Assembly (NCBI RefSeq): GCF_001040845.1
Contig: NZ_CP011941.1
Coordinates: 1,956,828-2,020,827, forward strand
From: Synechococcus sp. WH 8020
GTDB taxonomy: Bacteria > Cyanobacteriota > Cyanobacteriia > PCC-6307 > Cyanobiaceae
Length of the DNA: 64,000 nucleotides
Reading direction: 5' to 3'
Part shown: positions 8,872-18,700 of the stretch, in pieces
How positions within the stretch are numbered: the stretch's first letter is position 1
Layout of the letters: every line of letters begins with the position of its first letter
Program-made: the position numbers and the translations under genes
Notes under the pieces: model-generated
The model's input: only the letters and a program-made list of their open reading frames with translations
What the model was told of the DNA's origin: nothing
The model's database searches: none

Positions 8872-9339
8872 ATGTCTAACTCTCCTTCATTAATGTCCAA
8901 GCTGGTCTTTGGGTGCACGACTGTAATCGCAATCGGCGCTTCAAGCTCAGAAGCCATGACCAAAGCTTATGACTGCTTCAACCGAACAACTGGCCAATTA
9001 ACTGCTCAAAGCGCAGTGGACATCAGCAGTGTCACATTGCAATGCGTCAACAATCTCAATTCAGAAGATCTTTATGCCGAAAGCTCTTCACCTGAAAGCG
9101 AAGAAGCAGAGACAGAGTATTCCACTATTGACGAAGAAGACAACGATTCAGAATATAGATACGAAGAAGATGAAGAACAATACGAGGACGAATCGAGCGC
9201 GTATCACGACTATAGCGACGACGATTACGAGAGTGATGAATCAACCGGACAGCAGCTCAGAAAAGCCGCCGGGAGACACATTGGAGAACTATTCGGAAAC
9301 ATGCTGAACGACATCATGGGTCAATCAAATCAGTTTTGA
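8872..9339 (+). CDS. Acidic secreted protein sharing the N-terminal cysteine motif of the 2306 gene
   Basis: The 155-residue product has a signal peptide ending near SSSEA. The mature protein begins YDCFNRTTGQLTAQSAVDIS with a second Cys about eight residues later, the same pattern as the secreted protein at 2306. Residues about 62-125 are dominated by Asp, Glu, Tyr and Ser with almost no basic residues; an acidic tract of this kind could bind divalent cations, but this is not shown. The C-terminal 30 residues form a separate conserved-looking helix (GRHIGELFGNMLNDIMGQ). An in-frame ATG at 8893 is an alternative start. The upstream CRP-like site suggests cAMP control. The function is unknown. 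Confidence 0.72.
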   Translation: MSNSPSLMSKLVFGCTTVIAIGASSSEAMTKAYDCFNRTTGQLTAQSAVDISSVTLQCVNNLNSEDLYAESSSPESEEAETEYSTIDEEDNDSEYRYEEDEEQYEDESSAYHDYSDDDYESDESTGQQLRKAAGRHIGELFGNMLNDIMGQSNQF

Positions 9340-9549
9340 CTCGTCCCAGGTTTGGCGAGCATCATTCAACCCCTATCACCCTTGACTCTGAAGTCAATTT
9401 TGAATGCATTCATTCAATATCAATCAAGACACTAAAACGCCCCTCACTTTTCGGCATTTAAACTGGAAAATCATGCTGCCAGATATCACGTTTTTGAGGT
9501 GAACAGACAACTTACACAGGCAAAACAAACACGTCAGCGCTTCTGTCCA

Positions 9550-11034
9550 TCATCCCTTCAGTTTCTTACTGAGAATCTGGTTGGCAAGTTTTGGGTCAGC
9601 CTTGCCACCGGTCTTTTTCATCAGCTGTCCAACAAAAAAGCCCTGCAGTTTGGTCTTGCCGCCACGGAAAGCTTCCACTTCATCAGGATGAGCGGAGAGC
9701 AACTCTTCAACAATGGTGGTAATCGCTGAAGGATCGCTAATCATGCCGAGCCCTCTCTCATCAACGATCGCCTTAGGTGAACCACCCTTTTCGAGCAATT
9801 CAGGAAGAAGTTCCTTGGCAATCTTGCCGCTGATTTTGCCGCCATCGATCAACGTCACCATTTCCGCCAGCTGATCAGGGCGGAAGGGGAGTTCTGTGTA
9901 ACTCAGCCGGTGGCTGTTGACGTGTGCAGCAATATCACCAGTGATCCAGTTGGCGGCCAATTTGGGATCAGCATCAGCCGCGACGACAGCCTCGAAATAG
10001 TCCGCCATCGGACGCTCGTCTGTAAGGACACGAGCGTCGTACTGGGACAGACCTAAGTCATCGGCATAGCGATGACGTTTGGCCGCTGGCAGCTCTGGCA
10101 GTTCACTCCTCCAGGCTTCGCGCTGATCAACGCTCACCTCAATCGGGCCAAGATCCGGATCAGGGAAATAACGGTAATCGCTTGCTCCCTCCTTGCTTCG
10201 CATGCTCTTGGTGAGCTGTTTGCTCTCGTCCCAGAGGCGCGTTTCCTGAATGATCGGCTCACCGGATTCGTAGGCCTTGATCTGACGCTGGATCTCGTAC
10301 TCGCATGCCTTCTGGATGGCAGAAAAGGAGTTCATGTTCTTGATTTCCACCTTCGTACCGAAGGGTGCATCGGGGCCCCGTCGCACAGAGATATTGACGT
10401 CGCAACGCAAGGAGCCCTCCTGCATATTTCCATCACTCACGCCCAGATAGCGCATGATCCGGCGGATCTCAGATGCGTATTCCGCCGCTTCCCTGCCGTT
10501 GCGTAAATCGGGCTTGCTCACAATCTCGGCGAGGGCCACACCAGCACGGTTGTAGTCCACTAAGGAATGCGTTGAGCCCGCCAGGCGATCACTTCCGGCG
10601 TGCACCAACTTGCCGGCATCCTCCTCCATATGCAGGCGCTCGATTCCGATCTTTTTCAGATAGGTGTCTTTGCCTTTCTCGGCAACTTCCACCTCGATCC
10701 AACCCTCTTCTGCAATCGGCTCATCGAATTGAGTGATTTGATAGTTCTTAGGAAGGTCTGGATAGAAATATTGCTTGCGATCAAATTTGCAGTGCTCAGC
10801 AATGTTCAGGTTCAGTCCCATCGAAGCCTTAACGGCATACTCGAGCACTTTTCGATTCAAAACTGGAAGCGTCCCAGGGAGGCCACACACCACTGGATCG
10901 ATATGGGTGTTGGGGTCATCCCCGTAAGCAGTGGATGCGGACGTGAAAATCTTGCTGTTGGTCCCCAACTGCACATGGGTCTCAAGACCGATCACGGCTT
11001 CCCAAGCCAGTTCCGTTGCTGCAGGTGCCGCCAT
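9550..11034 (-). CDS. gatB: Aspartyl/glutamyl-tRNA amidotransferase subunit B
   Basis: GatB is the kinase and tRNA-binding subunit of GatCAB, which converts Glu-tRNA(Gln) and Asp-tRNA(Asn) to the correct amides. The 494-residue length is normal. Family landmarks include WEAVIGLETHVQL near the N-terminus, the CGLPGTLPVLN segment, CDVNISVR, and the C-terminal GatB/YqeY tail domain that contacts the tRNA elbow. It starts with ATG and is divergent from thiO with about 100 bases between. The neighbouring gat subunits are not in this window. Confidence 0.97.
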   Translation of the reverse strand: MAAPAATELAWEAVIGLETHVQLGTNSKIFTSASTAYGDDPNTHIDPVVCGLPGTLPVLNRKVLEYAVKASMGLNLNIAEHCKFDRKQYFYPDLPKNYQITQFDEPIAEEGWIEVEVAEKGKDTYLKKIGIERLHMEEDAGKLVHAGSDRLAGSTHSLVDYNRAGVALAEIVSKPDLRNGREAAEYASEIRRIMRYLGVSDGNMQEGSLRCDVNISVRRGPDAPFGTKVEIKNMNSFSAIQKACEYEIQRQIKAYESGEPIIQETRLWDESKQLTKSMRSKEGASDYRYFPDPDLGPIEVSVDQREAWRSELPELPAAKRHRYADDLGLSQYDARVLTDERPMADYFEAVVAADADPKLAANWITGDIAAHVNSHRLSYTELPFRPDQLAEMVTLIDGGKISGKIAKELLPELLEKGGSPKAIVDERGLGMISDPSAITTIVEELLSAHPDEVEAFRGGKTKLQGFFVGQLMKKTGGKADPKLANQILSKKLKG

Positions 11035-11132
11035 CAGCTTTGAGCGTTATCTAACCAACCCAATCCTATGGAAGAGACGGAGCCGCCATCCTGTTGAGAG
11101 AACTTCGGCGTGATGAAGCTGCTGAATCAACC

Positions 11133-12233
11133 ATGAGCAATGAGCAAGTGCTGATCCTTGGCGGCGGACTAATGGGCCTAGCAATCGCCCATCATCTGGC
11201 CAGGCGCGGCTGTTCCGTGACCGTGCTCAGCCGGCGGCGGAACGAAGCCGCCGGGTTTGTGGCAGCAGGAATGCTGGCCCCCCACGCCGAAGGCTTGACT
11301 GGCGATCTGTTGCGACTAGGCCAACTGAGCTTGGAGCGGATTCCCCGCTGGGTGGCACAGATTGAAGCCGACAGTGGGCTGCCCTGCGGCCTGCGCGCCA
11401 CAGGAATTGTTGTGCCCTTCAAGGATGCAAAGGAGCGAGATCGTTATGCAACCGCCGCCTTTGGCGAAGCCCTGAACAGACAACGCCTCGAGCAGCTGCT
11501 CCCTGGCATCGCACCGGACTGGAAGGCCGGTCTGCTGTTTGACCAAGACGGGCAAATAGACAATCGCCGCCAACTCATGCGCGCCTTAGAGAGTGCTTGC
11601 GTCGACCGGGGTGTGAACTTTCAGGAAGGGGTGGAAGTTCTCAACCTCCTGAAACATGACGGTCGCCTTTATGGCGTTCGAACCCGTGATTCAGAAGGCC
11701 TGCTTTCGACATTGACATGTACGAAGGCCGTTCTCTGCAGCGGAGCCTGGAGTGCCCAGCTTCTTCCTGAATTACCGGTGTTTCCAGTGAAGGGGCAGAT
11801 GGTGTCACTCCAAACCCCAAGAGGCGCCCTCAGACATGTGATCTTTGGACCGGGCACCTATTTAGTCCCTAGGGAGGATGGTCTGGTGGTGGTAGGAGCC
11901 ACCTCAGAACCAGAGGCTGGCTTCAATGAAGGATTGACGCCCCAAGGACAAAAAAGTCTCAACCAAGGGATCGCTGCGCTGCTTCCCGATGCTGTGAACT
12001 GGCCACCGATGGAGCGTTGGTGGGGATTTCGTCCCTGCACTCCGGACGAGGGCCCACTGCTGGGGCAAGGCCCAATCCCTGGGCTTTGGCTGGCCTGCGG
12101 CCATCACCGCAATGGTGTCTTGCTCGCAGCAATTACAACTGAATTATTGGCTGACGCCATCACTCATCAAGCCACAAGCTCTGAAGCCACAAGGATGCTT
12201 CATGCGTTCCGCTGGGACCGTTTTGCTGACTGA
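11133..12233 (+). CDS. thiO: FAD-dependent glycine oxidase ThiO
   Basis: This protein belongs to the D-amino-acid-oxidase family. ThiO oxidises glycine to iminoglycine for the thiazole ring of thiamine. From ATG 11133 it has 366 residues, with the FAD-binding dinucleotide motif LILGGGLMGLAIAHHLA at the N-terminus, FVAAGMLAPHAEG (a ThiO-type loop) and the C-terminal WGFRPCTPDEGPLLG and HHRNGVLLAA segments. The frame is open upstream to a TTG at 11094, but the ATG puts the dinucleotide fold at the usual place. In many cyanobacteria ThiO is fused to ThiG; here it is a single protein. Other members of the family cannot be wholly excluded. Confidence 0.85.
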   Translation: MSNEQVLILGGGLMGLAIAHHLARRGCSVTVLSRRRNEAAGFVAAGMLAPHAEGLTGDLLRLGQLSLERIPRWVAQIEADSGLPCGLRATGIVVPFKDAKERDRYATAAFGEALNRQRLEQLLPGIAPDWKAGLLFDQDGQIDNRRQLMRALESACVDRGVNFQEGVEVLNLLKHDGRLYGVRTRDSEGLLSTLTCTKAVLCSGAWSAQLLPELPVFPVKGQMVSLQTPRGALRHVIFGPGTYLVPREDGLVVVGATSEPEAGFNEGLTPQGQKSLNQGIAALLPDAVNWPPMERWWGFRPCTPDEGPLLGQGPIPGLWLACGHHRNGVLLAAITTELLADAITHQATSSEATRMLHAFRWDRFAD

Positions 12234-12248
12234 GTCACTCCAAAGAAG

Positions 12249-12273
12249 GCCCTCGGGAAATCGTCCCGAGGGC
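12249..12273. terminator. Candidate bidirectional terminator between thiO and ndk
   Basis: A perfect 10-base-pair stem GCCCTCGGGA / TCCCGAGGGC encloses a 5-base loop in the gap between two convergent genes. On the minus strand it is followed by a short T-rich run (cttcttt), which fits termination of ndk. The plus-strand side lacks a clear T-tract. Confidence 0.6.
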
Positions 12274-12305
12274 AAACAGGCCAGAAACCGATGAGATCAG
12301 AGCGC

Positions 12306-12764
12306 TCAGCCCTCGACGCGCCAGCTTTGATCAGAAGGCGTCCAATCGCTCAATTCAGAGGGCTGGAACCAAAGCCCAATCTCAAATTCAGCAGTTTCTG
12401 GTGCATCAGAACCGTGAATCACATTGCGGCCAATGTTGATGGCCAAGTCGCCCCGAATGGTGCCAGGCTCAGCCTCCAAAGGCTTGGTGGCGCCAATCAG
12501 TTTGCGCGCGCTGGTGATCACACCATCGCCTTCCCAGACCATCGCCACCACAGGGCCTGATGTGATGAAGTCCACCAAACCAGCAAAGAAGGGGCGCTCT
12601 TTATGCACTCCGTAGTGCTGTTCAGCCAGCTCACGGCTCGGGGTGAGCTGCTTCAGACCCACCAGTTTGAAACCCTTGCGCTCAAAGCGACCCAGGATCT
12701 CGCCCACTAGACCGCGTTGAACGCCGTCGGGTTTGATAGCAATAAAAGAGCGTTCGGCAGCCAT
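12306..12764 (-). CDS. ndk: Nucleoside diphosphate kinase
   Basis: Ndk exchanges the terminal phosphate between nucleoside triphosphates and diphosphates through a phosphohistidine. From ATG 12764 the product is 152 residues, the family length, starting [18 protein letters not shown]. The active-site His lies in [12 protein letters not shown]. The open frame extends 22 codons further upstream, but those residues do not belong to the family. The gene is convergent with thiO and its start is 115 bases from the divergent speA. Confidence 0.97.
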   Translation of the reverse strand: MAAERSFIAIKPDGVQRGLVGEILGRFERKGFKLVGLKQLTPSRELAEQHYGVHKERPFFAGLVDFITSGPVVAMVWEGDGVITSARKLIGATKPLEAEPGTIRGDLAINIGRNVIHGSDAPETAEFEIGLWFQPSELSDWTPSDQSWRVEG

Positions 12765-12879
12765 AACGTTGAAAAAACCGTCGCCATCGTCAACGCCAGA
12801 TGCCCTAATTGGCAAGCGCAAGACTGGCAATGGGGTTGAAGCTCCTTAGATTTCCCCCATCTGATTGATCTCCGTTCCC

Positions 12880-14814
12880 ATGGTGCTCGCCGATTCCATC
12901 ACCTGGACGGGGAGCGATAGCGCCCAGCTTTATGGGCTGGAGCGCTGGGGTGATCCTTATTTCTCGATCAACCCACGCGGACATGTCAGTGTGCAGCCAC
13001 GCGGAGACCGTGGCGGAAGCCTTGATCTGATGGAGCTGGTGGCTGGCCTGCAGGACCGCAGCCTTGGACTCCCCCTCCTGATCCGCTTCGACGACATCCT
13101 TGAAGACAGATTGGAACGCCTGCACGCTGCATTTGAACGGGCGGTTACTCGCTACGACTACGCGGGGCGTTATCAAGGCGTCTTCCCCGTGAAGTGCAAC
13201 CAACAGCGCCACGTTGTGGAAGAGCTGGTGACCTGCGGAAGGCGCTGGCATTTCGGTTTAGAGGCTGGCAGTAAAGCCGAACTCCTGATCGCTCTCTCTT
13301 TGATGGACGACCCTGAGGCCCTTCTGATCTGTAACGGCTACAAAGATCAGCGCTACATCGAAACCGCGATTTTGGCCAGACGGCTTGGCCGAAGGCCTGT
13401 CGTGGTGATCGAACAACCGGACGAAGTACAACGCATCATCGATGCAAGTCAGGAGCTCGGAGCCGCACCGCTCATCGGAATTCGCGCTCGGCTCTCCAGC
13501 CGAAGCACCGGACGTTGGGGTAGCTCTGTAGGGGATAAAGCGAAATTTGGGCTGCCTGCTCCCGAGATCATTGCCGCAGTTGAGGCCCTACGGGACGCCA
13601 ACCTGCTCAGCGAACTGCGCCTGCTGCATTTCCATGTAGGCAGCCAAATCAATGACATCGCCGTCGTTAAAGATGCCTTACAGGAAGCCTCGCGCCTGTA
13701 TGTGGAACTGCATGCCCTTGGAGCCCCAATGGGCTACCTAGATGTAGGCGGTGGTCTCGGAATCGACTACGACGGCAGTCGCACCTCTACGGCGGCCTCG
13801 ACCAACTACTCCCTGCAGAACTACGCCAATGATGTTGTCGCGACCGTGAAAGAGGGGTGCGAGCCCAACAACGTTCCCGTGCCAACACTCGTCAGCGAAA
13901 GCGGTCGAGCGATTGCGAGTCATTTCTCAGTGCTGGTGTTCAACGTTCTGGGTAGCGGTGGCCTCCAACAACCAGCACCTCCTGTTGAACAGGATGAACC
14001 CCTGATCGTTCGCAATCTGCGTGAAACCTTTCAAGGCATCCAAGCCTCACCCACCGAAACTCCTGTTGACCCCTCTCGTCTTCAAGAAGCCTGGAACGAT
14101 GCACTCAAGTTCAAAGAAGATGCTTTAGCAGCGTTCCGGCTCGGCTATCTGAGCTTGAAAGAACGGAGCATGGCGGAGCAACTCACCTGGGCATGCGCCA
14201 GGGCCTTGCTCGATCGTCTACACGATGTAGCGAAACTGCCCGACGACCTCAAAACACTGCCGGCCGTCTTGGCAGAGACCTACTACGCCAACCTTTCGAT
14301 TTTTCGCTCCGCTCCTGACACCTGGGCCATCCAGCAACTCTTCCCTGTGATGCCACTGCATCGTCTCAACGAAAAACCCACACGTCTCGGCCATTTTGCC
14401 GATTTAACGTGCGACTCCGATGGCAAGCTGAATCGATTCATCAACGATGGGCAGAACAAGCCCCTGCTCGAACTTCATCCCCTCAAGCCCCATGAGCCCT
14501 ATCTGATCGGGATGTTTCTCGGTGGTGCTTATCAAGAAGTGATGGGCAATCTGCACAACTTGTTCGGCAGCACTGATGCCGCTCACATTCGGCTAGCCCC
14601 AGGAGGCGACTACCAAGTCGATCATGTCGTGCGTGGCGACACCAACGCCGACGTGCTGGAAATGATGGAACATGACCCAGTTCAACTCCTGGAACGACTG
14701 CGCATGGCCAGTGAGAAAGCAATCAGCAGCGGCACATTACGCATCCATGAATCAAGACGATTAATGGATCACCTCGAAATCAGTCTGCGCCAGAGCACCT
14801 ATTTACAAAGCTGA
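12880..14814 (+). CDS. speA: Biosynthetic arginine decarboxylase
   Basis: SpeA decarboxylates arginine to agmatine, the first step of the arginine route to polyamines. It is a pyridoxal-phosphate fold III enzyme. From ATG 12880 it has 644 residues, the usual length. The cofactor lysine is Lys105 in GVFPVKCNQ, and the phosphate-binding GGGLGIDYDGS and the C-terminal LFGSTDAAH segment are present. A TTG five codons upstream is possible. Start regions of speA and ndk face each other across a short gap, so control elements are probably shared. Confidence 0.96.
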   Translation: MVLADSITWTGSDSAQLYGLERWGDPYFSINPRGHVSVQPRGDRGGSLDLMELVAGLQDRSLGLPLLIRFDDILEDRLERLHAAFERAVTRYDYAGRYQGVFPVKCNQQRHVVEELVTCGRRWHFGLEAGSKAELLIALSLMDDPEALLICNGYKDQRYIETAILARRLGRRPVVVIEQPDEVQRIIDASQELGAAPLIGIRARLSSRSTGRWGSSVGDKAKFGLPAPEIIAAVEALRDANLLSELRLLHFHVGSQINDIAVVKDALQEASRLYVELHALGAPMGYLDVGGGLGIDYDGSRTSTAASTNYSLQNYANDVVATVKEGCEPNNVPVPTLVSESGRAIASHFSVLVFNVLGSGGLQQPAPPVEQDEPLIVRNLRETFQGIQASPTETPVDPSRLQEAWNDALKFKEDALAAFRLGYLSLKERSMAEQLTWACARALLDRLHDVAKLPDDLKTLPAVLAETYYANLSIFRSAPDTWAIQQLFPVMPLHRLNEKPTRLGHFADLTCDSDGKLNRFINDGQNKPLLELHPLKPHEPYLIGMFLGGAYQEVMGNLHNLFGSTDAAHIRLAPGGDYQVDHVVRGDTNADVLEMMEHDPVQLLERLRMASEKAISSGTLRIHESRRLMDHLEISLRQSTYLQS

Positions 14815-14937
14815 ATCAACCCGCACTCAAAGCCACCAATGTGCAGATGGTTCATCGCATTTCGCTTCGATCAAATTCCCTGAGGCCATCGTCAAAAACC
14901 GACTGGCTAGGCAAACTGGATCATCCACACATTTGTA

Positions 14938-15600
14938 ATGCACCTCAAATTGCGCGAGCGTCTGCAAAATTTGAGAATGGTGGCAGCTCTAGCCAGCTTT
15001 CTTAAAACCCCAGGGTCTTTAGACAGCGTTTTTGCTGTAGCAGACAGTGTTAAAGACGGTCCTCTTGGTGAACAAGCCCTTCGCCACCTTCTCTCTGACA
15101 GACACTTCAAAGCCCTCGTTGATGAAGGGTGGAGACCAGATCGAATTGATCTACAAAATTTACAAACCCTGCCGGAGGGCAGCCTCGGACGGTGCTATGC
15201 CGATCAACTCATCAGCCAAGGCATCACTCCCGACACCTTGATCGATCCAACACCAGTCACCAATGCCAATGAATTCGTTGTTCACAGGGTCAGGGAAACC
15301 CACGACATCGTTCATGTACTGACCGGTTTTGGCCTTGACGGGGATAGTGAAATAGGCCTTCAGGGCTTCAACCTGGCTCAGAATCGATCCCCAGTGGCGG
15401 TGATGCTCATTTTTGGGGCGATGCTCAGCAGCCTTCAAAACGATGAACCTCTTGAGCCGCTACTCCGCGCACTGGCCCACGGATTTCAGATGGGCCTGAA
15501 TGCAGATCTGGTGATCGGCCGCAAGCTGGAGGAAGGCTGGGAACGTCCGCTCAACGACTGGCGTGAAGAGCTGAAATTACCCGTAGACAACCACGCATGA
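14938..15600 (+). CDS. Coq4-family protein
   Basis: The 220-residue protein contains the metal-binding signature of the Coq4 family, HDxxHx11E, seen here as HDIVHVLTGF followed by GDSE. Coq4 of mitochondria and proteobacteria acts in ubiquinone synthesis as an organiser and ring decarboxylase. Cyanobacteria make plastoquinone instead, so the substrate here is uncertain and a link to quinone or another lipid ring is inference. The protein is mostly helical with no signal peptide. It stands alone between speA and the efflux cluster. A role beside the chorismate lyase at 53.8 kb in quinone metabolism is possible but not shown. Confidence 0.75.
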   Translation: MHLKLRERLQNLRMVAALASFLKTPGSLDSVFAVADSVKDGPLGEQALRHLLSDRHFKALVDEGWRPDRIDLQNLQTLPEGSLGRCYADQLISQGITPDTLIDPTPVTNANEFVVHRVRETHDIVHVLTGFGLDGDSEIGLQGFNLAQNRSPVAVMLIFGAMLSSLQNDEPLEPLLRALAHGFQMGLNADLVIGRKLEEGWERPLNDWREELKLPVDNHA

Positions 15601-15726
15601 ACCGTGAGAAACAACTGTATTCGGCTTATCAACTTTGGCCTGTCTTGCGAATGAATCAATGATGAAGATCACACTCAACGGTTGATGAGAGCGAGAAATT
15701 ATCACTTATCAACTATCAGATCGATC

Positions 15727-18700
15727 TCATACGTCCGGACGGATCATTCGATCCGGTTTAAACCAACGTGCTTCCAAACCTTTGATAAAAACATAGACAG
15801 AAGGGACCACACCTAGAGAAAGAATGGTTCCCACGAGAAGGCCGCCGAACACAACCGTGCCAATCGACTGCTGAGCATTAGCTCCTGCATTCCTTGCAAC
15901 CACGAGGGGCAAGAAACCTGCCAAAGAAGCAATGGATGTCATTAGAATCGGGCGTAATCTAGATTTTGCAGCTTCGAGAGCTGCTTGAGCCGCCTCCAAG
16001 CCATTAGCCATACCCTGATCAGCAAATTCAACAACAAGAATGGCATTCTTTGCAGCAAGGCCAATCAGCATGAGCAAGCCCACCTGAGAAAATATATTAA
16101 TATCCATAGACCTCATTTTAACAAAAAGCAGACTTCCCAATATGGCAAGAGGAACGGTCAATAAAATCGTAGTAGACGTAATATAGCTTTCATACGTTGC
16201 AGACAAAATCAAAAACACTGCCAAACCAGCCAAGGCAAACAACATCAAAATCTGACCACCGGACTCAACCTGTGTTCGAGCTAGGCCATCAAATTCATAA
16301 TCAAGATTCTTGAAATCACTTTCAGCAAAGATTTTCTCAAGGCGATTAATTACTTGGCCTTGCGAAAATCCAGCCTTAGGCTGAATCGAGAATCTAACTG
16401 AACGATTAAAACTGAAATGATCGATTGATGGAGGAGCGCTGATTAATTCAGCTTCCGCAAATTGTCTTATTTTAACCATCTCACCGGTCGTCTCTGACTT
16501 CACGGAATAATTCAAAAGATCATCAATTTCGCGCCTCCCTCGTGAATCACTAATGATTTGAACGTCTTTAACACCACCACTGATTGATGTTTGATTCACT
16601 CTAGAACCGCCTGCTAGTTCAAGCAAAACACTCATCGCTTTATCAAAATCAACCCCAAGGGAAGAAAGCTTGGAACGATTAATCGTCAACTCATAAGCAG
16701 GAGAGTCCGGAGCAAATGTCGTAATAATACTGGCAATCGAGGAATCTTTTTGAGCCGATTCTCGGAAGCGTTGGGCAAACTCATTTAATTCTTCAAATGT
16801 GTAGGACCTATTACTTCTATCAACAAGCAACATATTAATCGAAGAATTTTGCGCAACATTAATCATGGGTGGCTGAAAAAGCTGTGGCGGGAAGGCAGTT
16901 GGCAAAGATGATAATTTTGCTCCAAGAGCTAGCTGCTGTGCATCTGCACCTTGCAATTTCAGAGGACGATCCTCAAGAGGTTTAAGAGAGGCAAAAACCG
17001 TAATACTTTCCGTGCTGCCTGAACCAGCTATGACAACTGCATTTTCGATAGCAGAGTCTTTCGATTGCTGATCTTTTTGCAAAATAGACGCGGCTTGCTC
17101 AGCAACCTTTGCAGTTGCGGGGAGAGATGAACCTGAAGTTAACTGCATTGAACCAACCAAGATATTCGTATCTTCTTGTGGGATCAAACCTGTTGGAGTT
17201 GAGTTGAACAAAAAGAACGTCATCATGAAAGCGGGAACCAAGCACGCAGAGACAACAACATAATTTTGAATCAAATACTTCAAAACCACTGCAAACCTAT
17301 TTTCAAGAGCGCTATACAAAGATTCAAACGCCTGGAAAACCTTATTTAAATAGAAGCCAGCAACTCCAAAGAAAGCAATCGATATTGGTACAATCAGATC
17401 TCCAAAGTTTGCACGAGTGAACATGCCAAATAGAGCACCTACTATTAATCCCCCTATTCCAGTCACCCATTTAGATGCAGTTTTTTGATCTCCAGGAAGC
17501 AGTATTAAACCCGCCATCATTGGCGAAAATGTTAAAGCATTAAATGTAGATATTGCAATCGCAAAAATAATCGTAACGGCAAACTGCTGATAAATCTTTC
17601 CAACAGATGAAGCAACCAAAGTCACTGGCAGAAACAAAGTGATCAAGACCAGAGATGTAGAAACCACAGCACCAGAAAGCTCATTCATGGTGGAGATTGC
17701 GGCTTGTTTTGGAGACATACCTGCCTCCATATTCTTGGCCACAGACTCAACCACCAAGATCGCATCATCCACCACCAAACCAGTGGCAAGAACAAGCCCC
17801 GTCAAGGTCAAAAAGTTCAAAGTAAAACCAAACAAACCTAAAAACAGAAAAGTGCCAACAATGGCCACTGGAATAGCCAAAGCAGGAATCAATACTGTTC
17901 GCCACTTTTTTAGAAACAATACAAGCGTTACCAAGACCAAAATGACGGCCAACCCAAGGGCATCAGTTACATTTTCAATGGAATCTAAGATGAAAGATTT
18001 TTGGTTCTGCATCTGCACAACCTCAATGCCTGGAGGGGCTATTTTTTTAAAATCATCAACAACCCTCTCTATACCTCTAGCAACCTGTACAGCATTACTG
18101 CCAGATTTCTGATTAATATTGATATAACTTGCAGGGTAACCATTTAAGGTCTTCAAGGAGAAAGTTGGGTCTGAAATGTATTCAACCTTACCGATGTCCT
18201 TCAAACGAATCAGTGCACCGGATGGAGATGTTCTCACCGCAAGATTTTCAAATTCCTCTACTGTCTGAATATATCCACCATCTTTCACTAGCACTGGATA
18301 AGAGTAGGAAGCATCATCACTCAAATAGGGTGCTCCGACACTACCGGCTGATGATGGGGAATTTTGTGATATTATTTTTTGCGAAACTTCTTTAGCTGTG
18401 AGATCATAGGATTTAAGCAAATCGGGGTCCAGAAACACCTGAAATCGAGAATCTGCTGGATAAATAGTGACCGTACCTACACCATTAATGAGTTGAATCT
18501 GCTTCTTCAAATTATCTTCGATCAAAGTCGCAAGATATGCTGAATCATATTGTCCTTGATCAGATGTAATCATATAACCACTAAGGGTAGTGTCGGTAGA
18601 CTGGCTAACACTCACACCTTGATCTTGCGTAACCTGTGGCAGGTTTTGCAACCCTTTTTGAATGCGATTTTGCGCATCCAACATGGCCGTATCCGCAGAG

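Noticed and set aside
11094-11132. Upstream TTG start for thiO
   Set aside because: The extra 13 residues lie before the dinucleotide-binding fold, which begins a few residues after the ATG at 11133, so the ATG is preferred.
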